A stretch of DNA of 64,000 nucleotides from Halorubrum sp. DM2 (GCF_901686465.1 NZ_LR594487.1:1237650-1301649); one strand, 5' to 3'. Counted from the stretch's first letter, positions 50,586 through 58,990 are shown. Program-made: numbers and translations. Notes: generated by a model from the sequence alone, not told the origin.

Positions 50586-51047
50586 ATGGGAACAGCAACC
50601 CGGAACCGATCCGGGGCCTCCAACGCTGACTATGAAAATGCGAAACGTGATTTAGCTGGTGCTGCGGGTGATAAAGATGCCGCCAAGGCCAGTGAAATCT
50701 ATTTCAAGATGATTCTGGCTGCTCAACCGAACGGCGCAGCTAAAGTTCCAGCTTACTTAGCGGTCCGATATGGCTCTGAATTCATTATCAAAAGCCACCA
50801 GAACGGTATTGAGTCCGCTACCAAGGATGTCGGTTCCTCAGTGGTAAAGGAGGTCGTTGCAGCTGGTGCCTCTGAAGCTGTCATTGAGCAAACTTCAAAA
50901 GAAGCGGCCACGCGGGGACTTGCAGAGGGATCTCAAGGCACAGACCGGGCCTTCTCAGGGTCCGCAGAACGAGCAATGGAGAGTGCGATGGGTGACATCA
51001 TGACTGAAGGAGCTGATGCTCTTGAACGACACCGAGATTCAAAATAA
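50586..51047 (+). CDS. QatB-like N-terminal component (starts Met-Gly-Thr)
   Basis: A 153-residue protein beginning MGTATRNRSGAS. The N-terminal MG(T)x pattern and Gly/Ser/Asn-rich opening resemble QatB proteins of the Qat defence system. The body is alanine-rich and helical (AAKVPAYLAVRYGSEFIIKS). It overlaps the next gene by 32 bp and is followed by a QatC-like enzyme. It lacks the second half expected for full-length QatB, which may be the next gene. The Qat link is inferred from context and N-terminal pattern, not from full-length homology. Confidence 0.55.
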   Translation: MGTATRNRSGASNADYENAKRDLAGAAGDKDAAKASEIYFKMILAAQPNGAAKVPAYLAVRYGSEFIIKSHQNGIESATKDVGSSVVKEVVAAGASEAVIEQTSKEAATRGLAEGSQGTDRAFSGSAERAMESAMGDIMTEGADALERHRDSK

Positions 51048-51426
51048 CATTGACGAATTTGTAGAGGCGCATGGTGTTGAAGGATTCTTCCGTGTGTATC
51101 TTCGGGAGTATCTGTTTCAACTGCTCAACAAAGAGATTGAAGCAGCTACAAACGATCCCGAGTCAGACTCCGCCCTCCAACTCCACTTCAGCCAAAACGT
51201 CGAGACTGATCAAGAGATAGAAGAATTTGAAGAGCAACTACGAGATCAGTGTGCTAATCGGGCAGATGAGCTCGTCGAAAAAATACAGGACCAGCCGGAA
51301 CTGGCTCCAATTTTCGAAGATGCCGATGTGGAGCTACTAGAACACGAGGATGTAGAGGAGATGATTCGGAATACCATGCACGAGATGATTAAGACATGGG
51401 GGGATGAAGATCTTGAAGGGAACTAA
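51016..51426 (+). CDS. QatB-like C-terminal component or accessory
   Basis: A 136-residue acidic, helical protein (FFRVYLREYLFQLLNKEIEA, EEFEEQLRDQCANRADELVE). No family is recognised with certainty, but the position between the MGT-starting gene and the QatC-like gene, and the helical type of sequence, fit the C-terminal part of QatB split off as a separate protein. It overlaps 50586-51047 by 32 bp and the QatC-like gene by 23 bp. Confidence 0.5.
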   Translation: MLLNDTEIQNNIDEFVEAHGVEGFFRVYLREYLFQLLNKEIEAATNDPESDSALQLHFSQNVETDQEIEEFEEQLRDQCANRADELVEKIQDQPELAPIFEDADVELLEHEDVEEMIRNTMHEMIKTWGDEDLEGN

Positions 51427-52855
51427 GCGATTCCTGATTAAGTCCGGAACTGGGTCGAATCTTAGCGAAGCAGACTCGGACTACACGATTGTCATCGACG
51501 ATTACCGAACTAAGACTGAAACGGAAGGCAGTCGTCTAATTAAGTATGAGAAGAAGGTTCTCAGCAACTTGTTCGGACAAAACCCTCCTCCAACAGTCAC
51601 GGCGTTGGTTGAGCTCGCACTCGGTACGTATGCTGCGGACCGTTTGGTGAAGCGAGGGCCTACTGGTGCGAAGGATGACGGCGAGGAAATGCTGAAATCA
51701 CGGCAGATTCAGATCCTGTACCCTGTTGTCGACGTAAAGAAATGGCAACCACTAGAGTCTGAATTGAACCACGCTGTTAGCTTCATCTCGCGTGACAACT
51801 TCCAGTATCGGTTCATTGATGCTATAGACGAGAATCAGTCTGTTAATGAGAACGATGGTATGCCTCGTGGTCAACTGCCTGAGGCTGATTCTGTCGTACT
51901 CTTTTCAGGCGGATTAGATAGTTTGGGTGGACGATTTCATCTCGCTGATGAAGGGCACAATCCACATTTTGTCAGCGTGGATCATGGCCGAAACGTCGGC
52001 CATCTAGTGCGGAATTTTGACCATCTCTTTGATGCTAATCTTACCTCAATAGGTGTCGACGAGGGGTTCTCTGCCTATGAAAATACGCAGTTTACTCGGT
52101 CATTCATGTACTTTGCTTTCGCCGCCGCTGTCGCGGTAGCACTCGATGTTGATGATATCTATGTTCCCGAGAATGGTGTCCTGTCGCGTTTCTCCTCGTT
52201 GGAAACTGGCTGGACAACGACTCGTACAGTACACCCATTGTTCATTAAAAGCTTGAACAGAATTTTTGAGGAACTATTACCGGACCGTCAAGTGAAAATC
52301 AGCAATCCCTTCATTGATTACACAAAGGGAGAAGTGGTCAACTGTATCCCAAATAAAGAGGATATTTTCTTTACTCGAACTTGTCCACATCCACGTGAAT
52401 TGTCACAAGGAAAGGACGCTGTGGGACACCCCTATAACTGCGGCGAGTGTATTCCTTGTCTTATCCGTATCATTGGTCTAGTGAACAGCGAACACGATAT
52501 ACAGCCAGACAGGTTGCTATTAGACAAGAACCATTTCATGGATCTTGACTTCTCGACCGTGAGTACAAAAACGATTGCTCAATCCGATCAGAATCGACAG
52601 TCCAGTTTGTCGGTGTTTTTGTTGGGCTTGAACGCTCAACTTTCGTTCGCGTACCGTATCCAGACTTTGACCCAAAAAGAACTGGCGTCATCCAACCCTG
52701 AGCTTCTTGACCCTGATATCTACGGGCTCTATGAGCGGTTTAGTAAAGAGATGTTCCGGACTGTTGAGTTCTTCGCCGCTGAAAACCCGACGCTGGAAGA
52801 CTACGTTACAGAGTTTCTTTCCTTAGACGAGGGGGAACTCGTCAGCCTAAGTTAG
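51404..52855 (+). CDS. QueC-like/QatC-like PP-loop enzyme
   Basis: A 483-residue protein. The PP-loop motif VVLFSGGLDSLGG is at about 165-177. The N-terminal 150 residues are an extra domain not found in housekeeping QueC. A zinc site as in QueC is seen in RTCPHPRELSQG and NCGECIPCLIR (about 325-355). Defence-linked QueC homologues (QatC, type IV CBASS Cap9) use a PP-loop reaction to modify a protein N-terminus, so the MGT-starting neighbour is the obvious substrate. QatA and QatD genes are absent here. Confidence 0.8.
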   Translation: MKILKGTKRFLIKSGTGSNLSEADSDYTIVIDDYRTKTETEGSRLIKYEKKVLSNLFGQNPPPTVTALVELALGTYAADRLVKRGPTGAKDDGEEMLKSRQIQILYPVVDVKKWQPLESELNHAVSFISRDNFQYRFIDAIDENQSVNENDGMPRGQLPEADSVVLFSGGLDSLGGRFHLADEGHNPHFVSVDHGRNVGHLVRNFDHLFDANLTSIGVDEGFSAYENTQFTRSFMYFAFAAAVAVALDVDDIYVPENGVLSRFSSLETGWTTTRTVHPLFIKSLNRIFEELLPDRQVKISNPFIDYTKGEVVNCIPNKEDIFFTRTCPHPRELSQGKDAVGHPYNCGECIPCLIRIIGLVNSEHDIQPDRLLLDKNHFMDLDFSTVSTKTIAQSDQNRQSSLSVFLLGLNAQLSFAYRIQTLTQKELASSNPELLDPDIYGLYERFSKEMFRTVEFFAAENPTLEDYVTEFLSLDEGELVSLS

Positions 52856-53046
52856 CTTGTGGGCAATAAATATCCGATATTTCTGAGGCATATCGTTCGA
52901 GAATCAGATCGAGCACCACTTCTCATAGACGCGTTTTAGATATTCGTCAGATTATAGTAAATATGAAATGGTGTGTGGTCAATGGAGATGCTTAAAACCG
53001 CAGATATATGCCAGTTGAATATTATATCTAAATCAAGAGAATAGTC

Positions 53047-53538
53047 ATGGTCAGGAGAGTATTTTTCAGCTTTCACTATGAGCGCGATCATTGGCGAACC
53101 AATCCGGTACGGAACAGTTGGGTGACCCACGACAACCGAGAGGGAGCAGGGTATATTGATGCTGCTGAATGGGAAGAAATCAAGCGAGGGGGAGAAGATG
53201 CAATCGAACGATGGATCGATGAGCAGATTCACAACACTTCCGTCACTGTCGTCTTGATCGGCAGTGAAACCTACAACCGTGATTGGGTAAACCGCGAAAT
53301 TGAAAAAAGCTACAACCAGGGTAACGGCCTGCTCGGTATCTATATCCATAATATCGAAGACAAGAACGGAAGAACCGCTCGAAAAGAGAAAAATCCGCTT
53401 GATAAGTGGCACATCACCGAAAACGGACGGAAGAAGTATCTCTCTGACATCTTTGAAACCTATCATTGGAAACGTGACGACGGCTACAACAATATCGGAG
53501 GTTGGGTTGAGAAAGCTGCTCAATTAGCAGACCGGTAA
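53047..53538 (+). CDS. ThsB-like TIR domain protein 1
   Basis: A 163-residue TIR protein of the Thoeris ThsB type: VRRVFFSFHYERDHWRTNPV, the SVTVVLIGSETYNRDWVNRE segment with the likely catalytic Glu in NREIEKS, and IFETYHWKRDDGYNNIGGW near the C-terminus. Such TIR proteins make NAD-derived signals that activate an effector. No ThsA effector follows; instead a membrane protein starts 3 bp after the stop. An AT-rich promoter region precedes it (about 52950-53040). Confidence 0.85.
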   Translation: MVRRVFFSFHYERDHWRTNPVRNSWVTHDNREGAGYIDAAEWEEIKRGGEDAIERWIDEQIHNTSVTVVLIGSETYNRDWVNREIEKSYNQGNGLLGIYIHNIEDKNGRTARKEKNPLDKWHITENGRKKYLSDIFETYHWKRDDGYNNIGGWVEKAAQLADR

Positions 53539-53541
53539 TCT

Positions 53542-53973
53542 ATGTCGTCTGATAATGGCTTCCACCAAGAATTGGAGCACATACAGAACATTATCGATAG
53601 GCAGGCATCCAACTCATTCAAAATTAAGGGCTGGACAGTTACCTTGGTGGTTGTCGCACTTCTATTCCGGACGAATAACTTCCAACTATTCGCCGCTTTC
53701 ATTCCTCTCATTGGATTCTGGTACCTCGACGCCTATTACCTGAGACAGGAGCGGAAATTCCGGAAACTATTCGACTGGGTCCGGCTTAACCGGGACGATA
53801 CTGACGACTACCTATTCGACATGGATCCATCCCGGTTTGAGGACGATGTCGATGGAACAGTACAGCTGATGGCCACAAAATCCATGCTCACGTTCTACGG
53901 TACCATCGGAGGGCTACTGATTGTCTACACAGTAATCCTGATCTGTATCAACGGAGGAACCATCTTTGGCTAG
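53542..53973 (+). CDS. Three-TM membrane protein between two TIR genes
   Basis: A 143-residue protein. TM segments: about 30-45 (GWTVTLVVVALLF), 50-70 (LFAAFIPLIGFWYLDAYYL) and 118-138 (FYGTIGGLLIVYTVILICI). The loop LRQERKFRKLFDWVRLNRDD is basic and cytoplasmic. Similar proteins occur beside TIR or nucleotide-signal genes in prokaryotic defence loci, though none with this exact partner set is known to me. It overlaps the second TIR gene by 8 bp. A role as membrane effector or anchor is inferred. Confidence 0.75.
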   Translation: MSSDNGFHQELEHIQNIIDRQASNSFKIKGWTVTLVVVALLFRTNNFQLFAAFIPLIGFWYLDAYYLRQERKFRKLFDWVRLNRDDTDDYLFDMDPSRFEDDVDGTVQLMATKSMLTFYGTIGGLLIVYTVILICINGGTIFG

Positions 53974-54664
53974 AAGAGTCTTCTTCAGTTTCCACTACGG
54001 CCGAGATGTCTGGCGAGCGAACCAGGTTCGGCATAGCTGGGTGACCAGCAAAGACCGTGAAGCGGCTGGATTCTTCGATGCCGCAGAGCAGGAGACAATC
54101 AAACGGGCAACTGACGAAAAAATTCGCCATTGGATTAACGAACAACTTCAGGGAACATCTGTCACAGTCGTACTAATCGGTAATGAGACTGCGGAGAGGG
54201 ATTGGATTCACTACGAAATCAAGAAAAGCATCGAAAGAGGGAACGGTATCGTCGGTGTAAAAATACACTCTCTTAATGACAAAGAATCGAACACTGACTT
54301 CAGCGGGACAAACCCGTTGAAAAAGTTCGTTGTTGAGGAGGGCGACAAGGTGCGTACGCTATCCAGTATTTTTCCCACCTACGACTGGAAACGAGACAAC
54401 GGCAGAGAGAATATCGGCGAGTGGGCTGAGGAAGCAGCACAGACCGCTGAGAGTCTTTCCCGTGATCAGCAGAATTCGGTCCGACGCCGGGAGACAATCA
54501 GTGAAGGACTTAATCCAGACGCAGGAACTGTCATTTTCGTCCTCATCATCACTGCCATTCTAATTGACAAATACACCGATATTAACTTACGGGAGACGAT
54601 TGACCTCTCACAGCTCCAACAGCAGAATGACCAATCTGACCCGTTCTCAAAGTACGAGTTCTAG
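53966..54664 (+). CDS. ThsB-like TIR protein 2 with C-terminal TM helix
   Basis: A 232-residue TIR protein similar to 53047 (ARRVFFSFHYGRDVWRANQV, VTVVLIGNETAERDWIHYEI with the candidate catalytic Glu in YEIKKS). The start is TTG at 53966, preceded by an SD match GGAGGA (53953-53958); homology of the N-terminus to 53047 supports this choice. A C-terminal TM helix (GTVIFVLIITAILIDKY) is followed by a short tail. It may tether signalling to the membrane or be the effector. Confidence 0.82.
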   Translation: MARRVFFSFHYGRDVWRANQVRHSWVTSKDREAAGFFDAAEQETIKRATDEKIRHWINEQLQGTSVTVVLIGNETAERDWIHYEIKKSIERGNGIVGVKIHSLNDKESNTDFSGTNPLKKFVVEEGDKVRTLSSIFPTYDWKRDNGRENIGEWAEEAAQTAESLSRDQQNSVRRRETISEGLNPDAGTVIFVLIITAILIDKYTDINLRETIDLSQLQQQNDQSDPFSKYEF

Positions 54665-54700
54665 ACCAGGACGTGGTTTTCGAGAGTACCTGATGAAAGG

Positions 54701-55162
54701 CTAATATCCGCACTCCTCACATTCCCACCGGAACCCCTCGTTACGCCTCTTATCACTGACCGGCAATTGTAGAGAACCACACCGAAAGCACTCATTAAAG
54801 TTGTCGTCGGGGAACGCTTTCTCGAACTCTTCGATACACTTTTCGAGTTGATGCCTGGTGATGTTTGACCGGAACCACTCTTGGGAATCATATATCCTCT
54901 TATCAAGTTTGTCGGCTTCCTTCCGCCAATCTGCCAACGCTTCTAGCATATCGTCAGTTGTGGTACTCTCTTCAAGATCGTCGATACAGCCTTGTATTGC
55001 CTTCCGTCTTAGCTCTGGTTCGGCGCGTTCACGGGCTGCATCCCAACTTCCCTTGTAGAAGCTATCCTGCTGTTCCTTGATCTCTTCTGGCCTGTCTTTC
55101 AGCACATTAGCTTTCTCATGCCACTCTTGGAGAAGAGCATCTACAGCGTCTGATTTGCTCAT
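54701..55162 (-). CDS. Coiled-coil protein with C-terminal zinc ribbon
   Basis: A 153-residue protein. The first 110 residues are helical and charged (ALLQEWHEKANVLKDRPEEI, ALADWRKEADKLDKRIYD). The C-terminus has a zinc ribbon (CFRCGSL, WECEECGY). It is convergent with the TIR operon, 36 bp from its end. No family is recognised. It could be the last component of the defence island or an unrelated accessory gene. Confidence 0.7.
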   Translation of the reverse strand: MSKSDAVDALLQEWHEKANVLKDRPEEIKEQQDSFYKGSWDAARERAEPELRRKAIQGCIDDLEESTTTDDMLEALADWRKEADKLDKRIYDSQEWFRSNITRHQLEKCIEEFEKAFPDDNFNECFRCGSLQLPVSDKRRNEGFRWECEECGY

Positions 55163-55682
55163 AGCCGCAACTGTGTTTTCAACTAAAATAAGAATCCGGG
55201 TGAGGTTTCATCGTTGCTGTCGTATCGGATGTAGCGGAGGATGTGTAGGGGCATTCCTTACTCTATTGTGTTGGCATAAACCGATGTTTTCTATCGCTTC
55301 AGTCCACATCTATGTTGCTGGATTTGCTCTGGCAGCCCGACTTTTCTACAGACGGGACATTCCCGTTGGGGTGTCGGCGGCAGGTCATTCAAGCATTCAG
55401 TGGGGTGTGAGCTGTGCTTCCATGATTGGTGATTGGTCGTCCGCCGAGCTTCACGGAGGTGAATGCGAAGCCTCTCACGAGCTGTGTCTCCTCAAGGAGG
55501 TCTCCGATCGAGGGGAAGTCCTAGACGATGTCGCCGTTGGCGCGGTTTGAGATACGCGACACAACTGTTTCTAATTTCAGTTACAGTGAAACAGTAAGGA
55601 GTGTTCGTGGAGCCTGCTCTACTCAGGCAATACCCCTGTCTGACATAGTATTATAATGCTCGCGTTTCTCTCGTTTCACTAC
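55163..55682. other. 520-bp gap before parA, no confident gene
   Basis: Frames on both strands run through this gap but none is convincing: the plus frame to 55550 overlaps 54701-55162 antisense, and the minus strand has stops. The end of the plus frame (SHELCLLKEVSDRGEVLDDV) has coding-like composition, so a decayed gene is possible. A TATA-like element (GTATTATAATG, about 55648) lies 25-30 nt before the ParA start. Confidence 0.45.
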
Positions 55683-56525
55683 ATGACTGAAACGACTGAA
55701 ACGGCTGAAACGATCGAAGCGCCCCCAGCGATCGTGGCGATGCTCAACCAGAAAGGGGGGGTTGGAAAAACGACACTCACAATCCACGTTGCCGGCGCAC
55801 TCGCCGACCGTGGGCTTGACGTCCTCGTGGTCGACCTTGCCCCTGAGGGGGCACTCACGTCGATCCTCGGCTACGACGAGGCGTACAGCGACCTTGACCG
55901 GGAGGTGTCACTCCACGAGTTGCTGCTCGATCCCAGCCGCGCAGACGACGTCGACGACATCATCATCACTGGCGAAGAGTTTGATCTCCTCCCCGCGAAC
56001 GAGCGGATGGTCGATCGCACTGGCGGCGAACTCAATGGCGAACCCCGCGCTCGAGAACGGCTGAAGATGGTTCTCGACGAGCTCGCAACCGGGTATGATG
56101 TCGTTCTCGTCGACAACATGCCGAGCATCAACGTGCTCACGGACAATGCGCTGGTTGCCAGCGATGGTGTGTTGATTCCTGCCTACGCAGAGGCCCTCTC
56201 TGTCCAGGGCCTTGATCGACTCCAGAAGCAGATCGACAGCGTTCGAGAGTACTTTGGAACGGTACGAATTCTCGGTATCATCGCGAACCGCGTCGAGCAT
56301 AACAAACAGGCCGACGCCATGCTCGAACAGTTACATTCCGAGTTTGAGGATGGACTCGAGATTCCAGTGTTCGACGTGTACAAGCGAGTCGATCTTCAGC
56401 GTGCGATCGCCGCCCAGGAGCGCTCTATCTTTGCGGCTGATGAACTCGACAGCGACATGGCCGAAGTACTCGCCGACGTGGCGGCACTCGTCGAGGCCGA
56501 ACTCGTGAGGGAAGCAAATGAGTGA
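55683..56525 (+). CDS. ParA family partition ATPase
   Basis: About 280 residues from MTETTETAETIEAPP. The deviant Walker A is NQKGGVGKTTL (about 22-32), with VLVVDLAPEGALTSIL and VVLVDNMPSINVLTDNALVA typical of Soj/ParA. It drives segregation of the replicon. The first dozen codons repeat TGAAACGACT, a motif also present in the partner gene. The partner overlaps the stop by 8 bp. Confidence 0.92.
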   Translation: MTETTETAETIEAPPAIVAMLNQKGGVGKTTLTIHVAGALADRGLDVLVVDLAPEGALTSILGYDEAYSDLDREVSLHELLLDPSRADDVDDIIITGEEFDLLPANERMVDRTGGELNGEPRARERLKMVLDELATGYDVVLVDNMPSINVLTDNALVASDGVLIPAYAEALSVQGLDRLQKQIDSVREYFGTVRILGIIANRVEHNKQADAMLEQLHSEFEDGLEIPVFDVYKRVDLQRAIAAQERSIFAADELDSDMAEVLADVAALVEAELVREANE

Positions 56526-56976
56526 CGATAAAGACGACGCCAGCGAGGAGCTGGGAAAGACCGGCGAGAAGATGGGTGGTATCGCTGACCGTTTCGGTGC
56601 GACGACTGAGGCGTCTGAAACAATCGATACGACCGAAACGGACGAAACGACTGACACAACAGAAACGACCGAAACGACTGAAACGATCGATGGGGCTAAG
56701 CAGACCTCCACGCCATCGTCTGAAATGACTGAAACGACTGACACGCTCGGGCCGGGCGATGAGGGATTCGTGCTGCGCGAAGATTGGAACGGGCGGACGA
56801 TCTATCTCCCTGACGACGTCGTCGACGATCTCGACATCCGGTACTCGGAGGTCAACGTCGAATGGCAGCGTGAGCATGGCGAGCAGCTTCCGAAGAATGA
56901 GCGGTTCTATCCGGCGTTGATCCGGGCGGCAATCAATGAGACGTCTATCGAGGAAGAGCTCGGTCTCGACGGGTAG
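56518..56976 (+). CDS. ParA partner protein (ParB-like role)
   Basis: A 152-residue protein. The first 75 residues are acidic and low in complexity, with a Thr-Glu repeat (TETDETTDTTETTETTE). The C-terminal part (VLREDWNGRTIYLPDDVVDD, LDIRYSEVNVEWQREHG, NERFYPALIRAAINETSI) is a compact domain common to haloarchaeal ParA partners and may bind the centromere. It overlaps the ParA gene by 8 bp. DNA binding is inferred from position. Confidence 0.78.
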   Translation: MSDDKDDASEELGKTGEKMGGIADRFGATTEASETIDTTETDETTDTTETTETTETIDGAKQTSTPSSEMTETTDTLGPGDEGFVLREDWNGRTIYLPDDVVDDLDIRYSEVNVEWQREHGEQLPKNERFYPALIRAAINETSIEEELGLDG

Positions 56977-57373
56977 CGTCTTTCGATCTATTGTTCTTCT
57001 GTTACTCCCGTTCTAAATTCCTTTACATAGGTTAGCACGCACGTGGAAGGAGAGTGTTTTATAAGGAAATTGTAAAAACTTATTTTGTATCCTCCGAGGC
57101 GAGATAGAACCACATCTACCGCTGAAAGCTCCAGAACCGGTGGAGGGTCCTTACTTATTTCTACTGAATCCTATTGTACAAACATATTCCAGCCTGAAAC
57201 AGCTGGTCGCTGAGAACTGTAAGCTGGGACTCCAACCGATTTTAGACGACATAACGTGGCAAAAGATGAGGGCTGATTTGAAAGATGAGCTCGGCTTACA
57301 CGGCCGTGCGATTCAGCACAACAGCACATAGCACAGCAGTATACTCTTACAATAGTACACCTAACACGTGACT
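56977..57373. other. Intergenic region with cassette left-end relic
   Basis: No gene is seen. At about 57150-57210, CTACTGAATCCTATTGTACA and CAGCCTGAAACAGCTGGTCG match the family left subterminal sequence with changes, so a decayed cassette was here. The rest is AT-rich, with a TATA-like stretch before the HTH gene. Confidence 0.5.
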
Positions 57374-57805
57374 ATGACAATGGACATGGAAGAGTTTGAG
57401 GCTGCGGGGAACGGGGAGGAGAGATTATCCACTAGCGAGGCACTTGTGAAGTTCCTCCTCGAGAATAGGGATCGAGCGTGGAAGCGCAGCGAGATCGCAG
57501 ACGAAATCAACCGTGACCCGAACACCGTAGGAACGAACCTGAGCCGATTGAAAGATCGCGGTCTCGTTCGCCACCGCAAGAATCATTGGGCGATCACAGA
57601 CGATCACCATCGACTCGTCGAAGCGACCCGGTTCTCAAAGGCATTCTCAACGCTCAACAAGTCGTTTGGATCGATTATCCAGAGCGAGGAGGAAGCAAAA
57701 GCGTGGAGCGACGCACAACCGGATCGGCCGCATCCGAGTGTTGTTGACGGTGAAGAAACCACCCAAACTATTGAACCTGAAGGAGACAACGGCGACGATC
57801 AGTGA
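57374..57805 (+). CDS. MarR-like HTH regulator
   Basis: About 143 residues from MTMDMEEFEAAG. The winged helix is clear: STSEALVKFLLENRDRAWKR, SEIADEINRDPNTVGTNLSR and LKDRGLVRHRKNHWAITDD. The tail is acidic. In many haloarchaea this family precedes a PemK/MazF-type toxin, but here the next gene is the TRAM paralogue, so it may be a solitary antitoxin-like regulator. Confidence 0.78.
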   Translation: MTMDMEEFEAAGNGEERLSTSEALVKFLLENRDRAWKRSEIADEINRDPNTVGTNLSRLKDRGLVRHRKNHWAITDDHHRLVEATRFSKAFSTLNKSFGSIIQSEEEAKAWSDAQPDRPHPSVVDGEETTQTIEPEGDNGDDQ

Positions 57806-57901
57806 GTTCGTACTGGCGGCATGAATTGGAGAGATAGCCGAGAACGGGTGGTATAACACGCGGGATTTACGTATAGCGCCTTCATTACTCTACGATACTC
57901 G

Positions 57902-58333
57902 ATGACTGAAATTTCTGATTCGCTTCGCTCTCTGTTCAGTGCTCAAATCGAAGAACATGATGGGTCATATGTCGTGGACATCCCGGCGAGTGAAATCGAG
58001 CATGACGCGCTCGCTGCTGAGGAAACGTATCGCATCGCAATCCTGGCGTCGGAATCCTCGACAGAACAGAAGGCCCAGCAAGACCAACACCAATCGACTG
58101 CCCAAGAAACGACTACGACATCACAGGGTCCCCCCGTGGATGAAGGTGAGGTTCGCGACGTGACGATTGAGACGACGGGTGATCAAGGCGATGGCATCGC
58201 GAAGGTTGAGCGGGGGTACGTCGTGATCGTCCCCGGCGGACAACCAGGTGATGAACCGACGGTCGAGATCGAGCAAGTTCAAGAGAACGTCGCGTTTGCC
58301 AGCATCGTCGAACAAGACTCACGGGCGCTCTAA
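57902..58333 (+). CDS. TRAM domain protein, copy 2
   Basis: A 143-residue paralogue of 12161-12592, nearly identical through VRDVTIETTGDQGDGIAKVE and GYVVIVPGGQPGDEPTVE. The Gln/Ser linker differs most. The upstream motif CGCGGGATTTACGTA (57857-57871) is shared. The duplicated cluster continues downstream with the zinc-ribbon pair, but here a DUF6788-like gene lies between them, so the two clusters have diverged by insertion or loss. Confidence 0.85.
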   Translation: MTEISDSLRSLFSAQIEEHDGSYVVDIPASEIEHDALAAEETYRIAILASESSTEQKAQQDQHQSTAQETTTTSQGPPVDEGEVRDVTIETTGDQGDGIAKVERGYVVIVPGGQPGDEPTVEIEQVQENVAFASIVEQDSRAL

Positions 58334-58398
58334 CGTCGTTTTACTGGCAACCGTCTGTTTGGCCGGCGTCGTCGGGATCCTGACCACCTCGATCTACC

Positions 58399-58746
58399 CT
58401 ACTCACTTCCTGGCTTTCCGACGTACTCCGATTTCATCGTCCCGTTCTCACGATAGTAGCGATAGAGATACGGGCCGTGCATATCTGCGGGATCCCCGCT
58501 GGCGCACTTACAGCTGTGGTCGCCACAGGTAACTTTCTCTTTGACGACGGTCGAGCTTCCGGCGCTATCGGAGTCGTCGACGGGCTCGGCAGTCTCGGGA
58601 AGTTCGTCAGTGTCAACCGACTGGTCGCGGTACTCGATGAGCGCCTCTATGTAACTCTGTACCTCCTGAAGTGTCTCCGTATCCTGTTTAGGGAGTCCTT
58701 CTGCGAGATACTTCGGAAGAGAGGTGGGTGATGACGGCTGCTCCAT
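58399..58746 (-). CDS. DUF6788-like protein
   Basis: A 115-residue protein: helical N-terminus (LQEVQSYIEALIEYRDQSVD), cysteine-rich centre (CGDHSCKC), and the module HGPYLYRYYRENGTMKSEYV, as in DUF6788-type plasmid proteins and the 46698 gene. The function is unknown. It lies between the two members of the duplicated TRAM/zinc-ribbon cluster and is absent from the first copy. Confidence 0.78.
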   Translation of the reverse strand: MEQPSSPTSLPKYLAEGLPKQDTETLQEVQSYIEALIEYRDQSVDTDELPETAEPVDDSDSAGSSTVVKEKVTCGDHSCKCASGDPADMHGPYLYRYYRENGTMKSEYVGKPGSE

Positions 58747-58833
58747 ACCTTATGTAACAATCGAATCCACTTTAGCGCTCGGATGATACATAAGGTATTG
58801 AACCATCTCTACCAACTGTGTACTCTTCAGCGA

Positions 58834-58990
58834 TCACTCGAGATCGTAGGCCGCAATCTCGTGAGAATCACACTGTGGGCATTCATCGACGCCCTTCTTC
58901 ACGCTGTATCCACAGTGGCGGCATTTCGTGGTGCGTTATCGATGTCGGTTCGAGCCTGACGATCTGCCGAATGAACTGTTTACTAAGCAT
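58834..58990 (-). pseudogene. Small zinc-ribbon protein 2, copy 2 (frameshifted)
   Basis: It starts MLSKQFIRQIVRLEPTSITH and matches the intact copy at 12655-12810. One extra T (about 58924) in GCATTTCGTGG shifts the frame after the HHE residues, so the CRHC and CPQC pairs are lost; the shifted frame ends after REEGRR. Its start lies within the last codons of zinc-ribbon 1, the native overlap. Confidence 0.65.

Noticed and set aside
55077-55550. 157-residue plus-strand frame before parA
   Set aside because: The first part is antisense to the zinc-ribbon protein gene, and no domain was found; only a decayed gene is possible.
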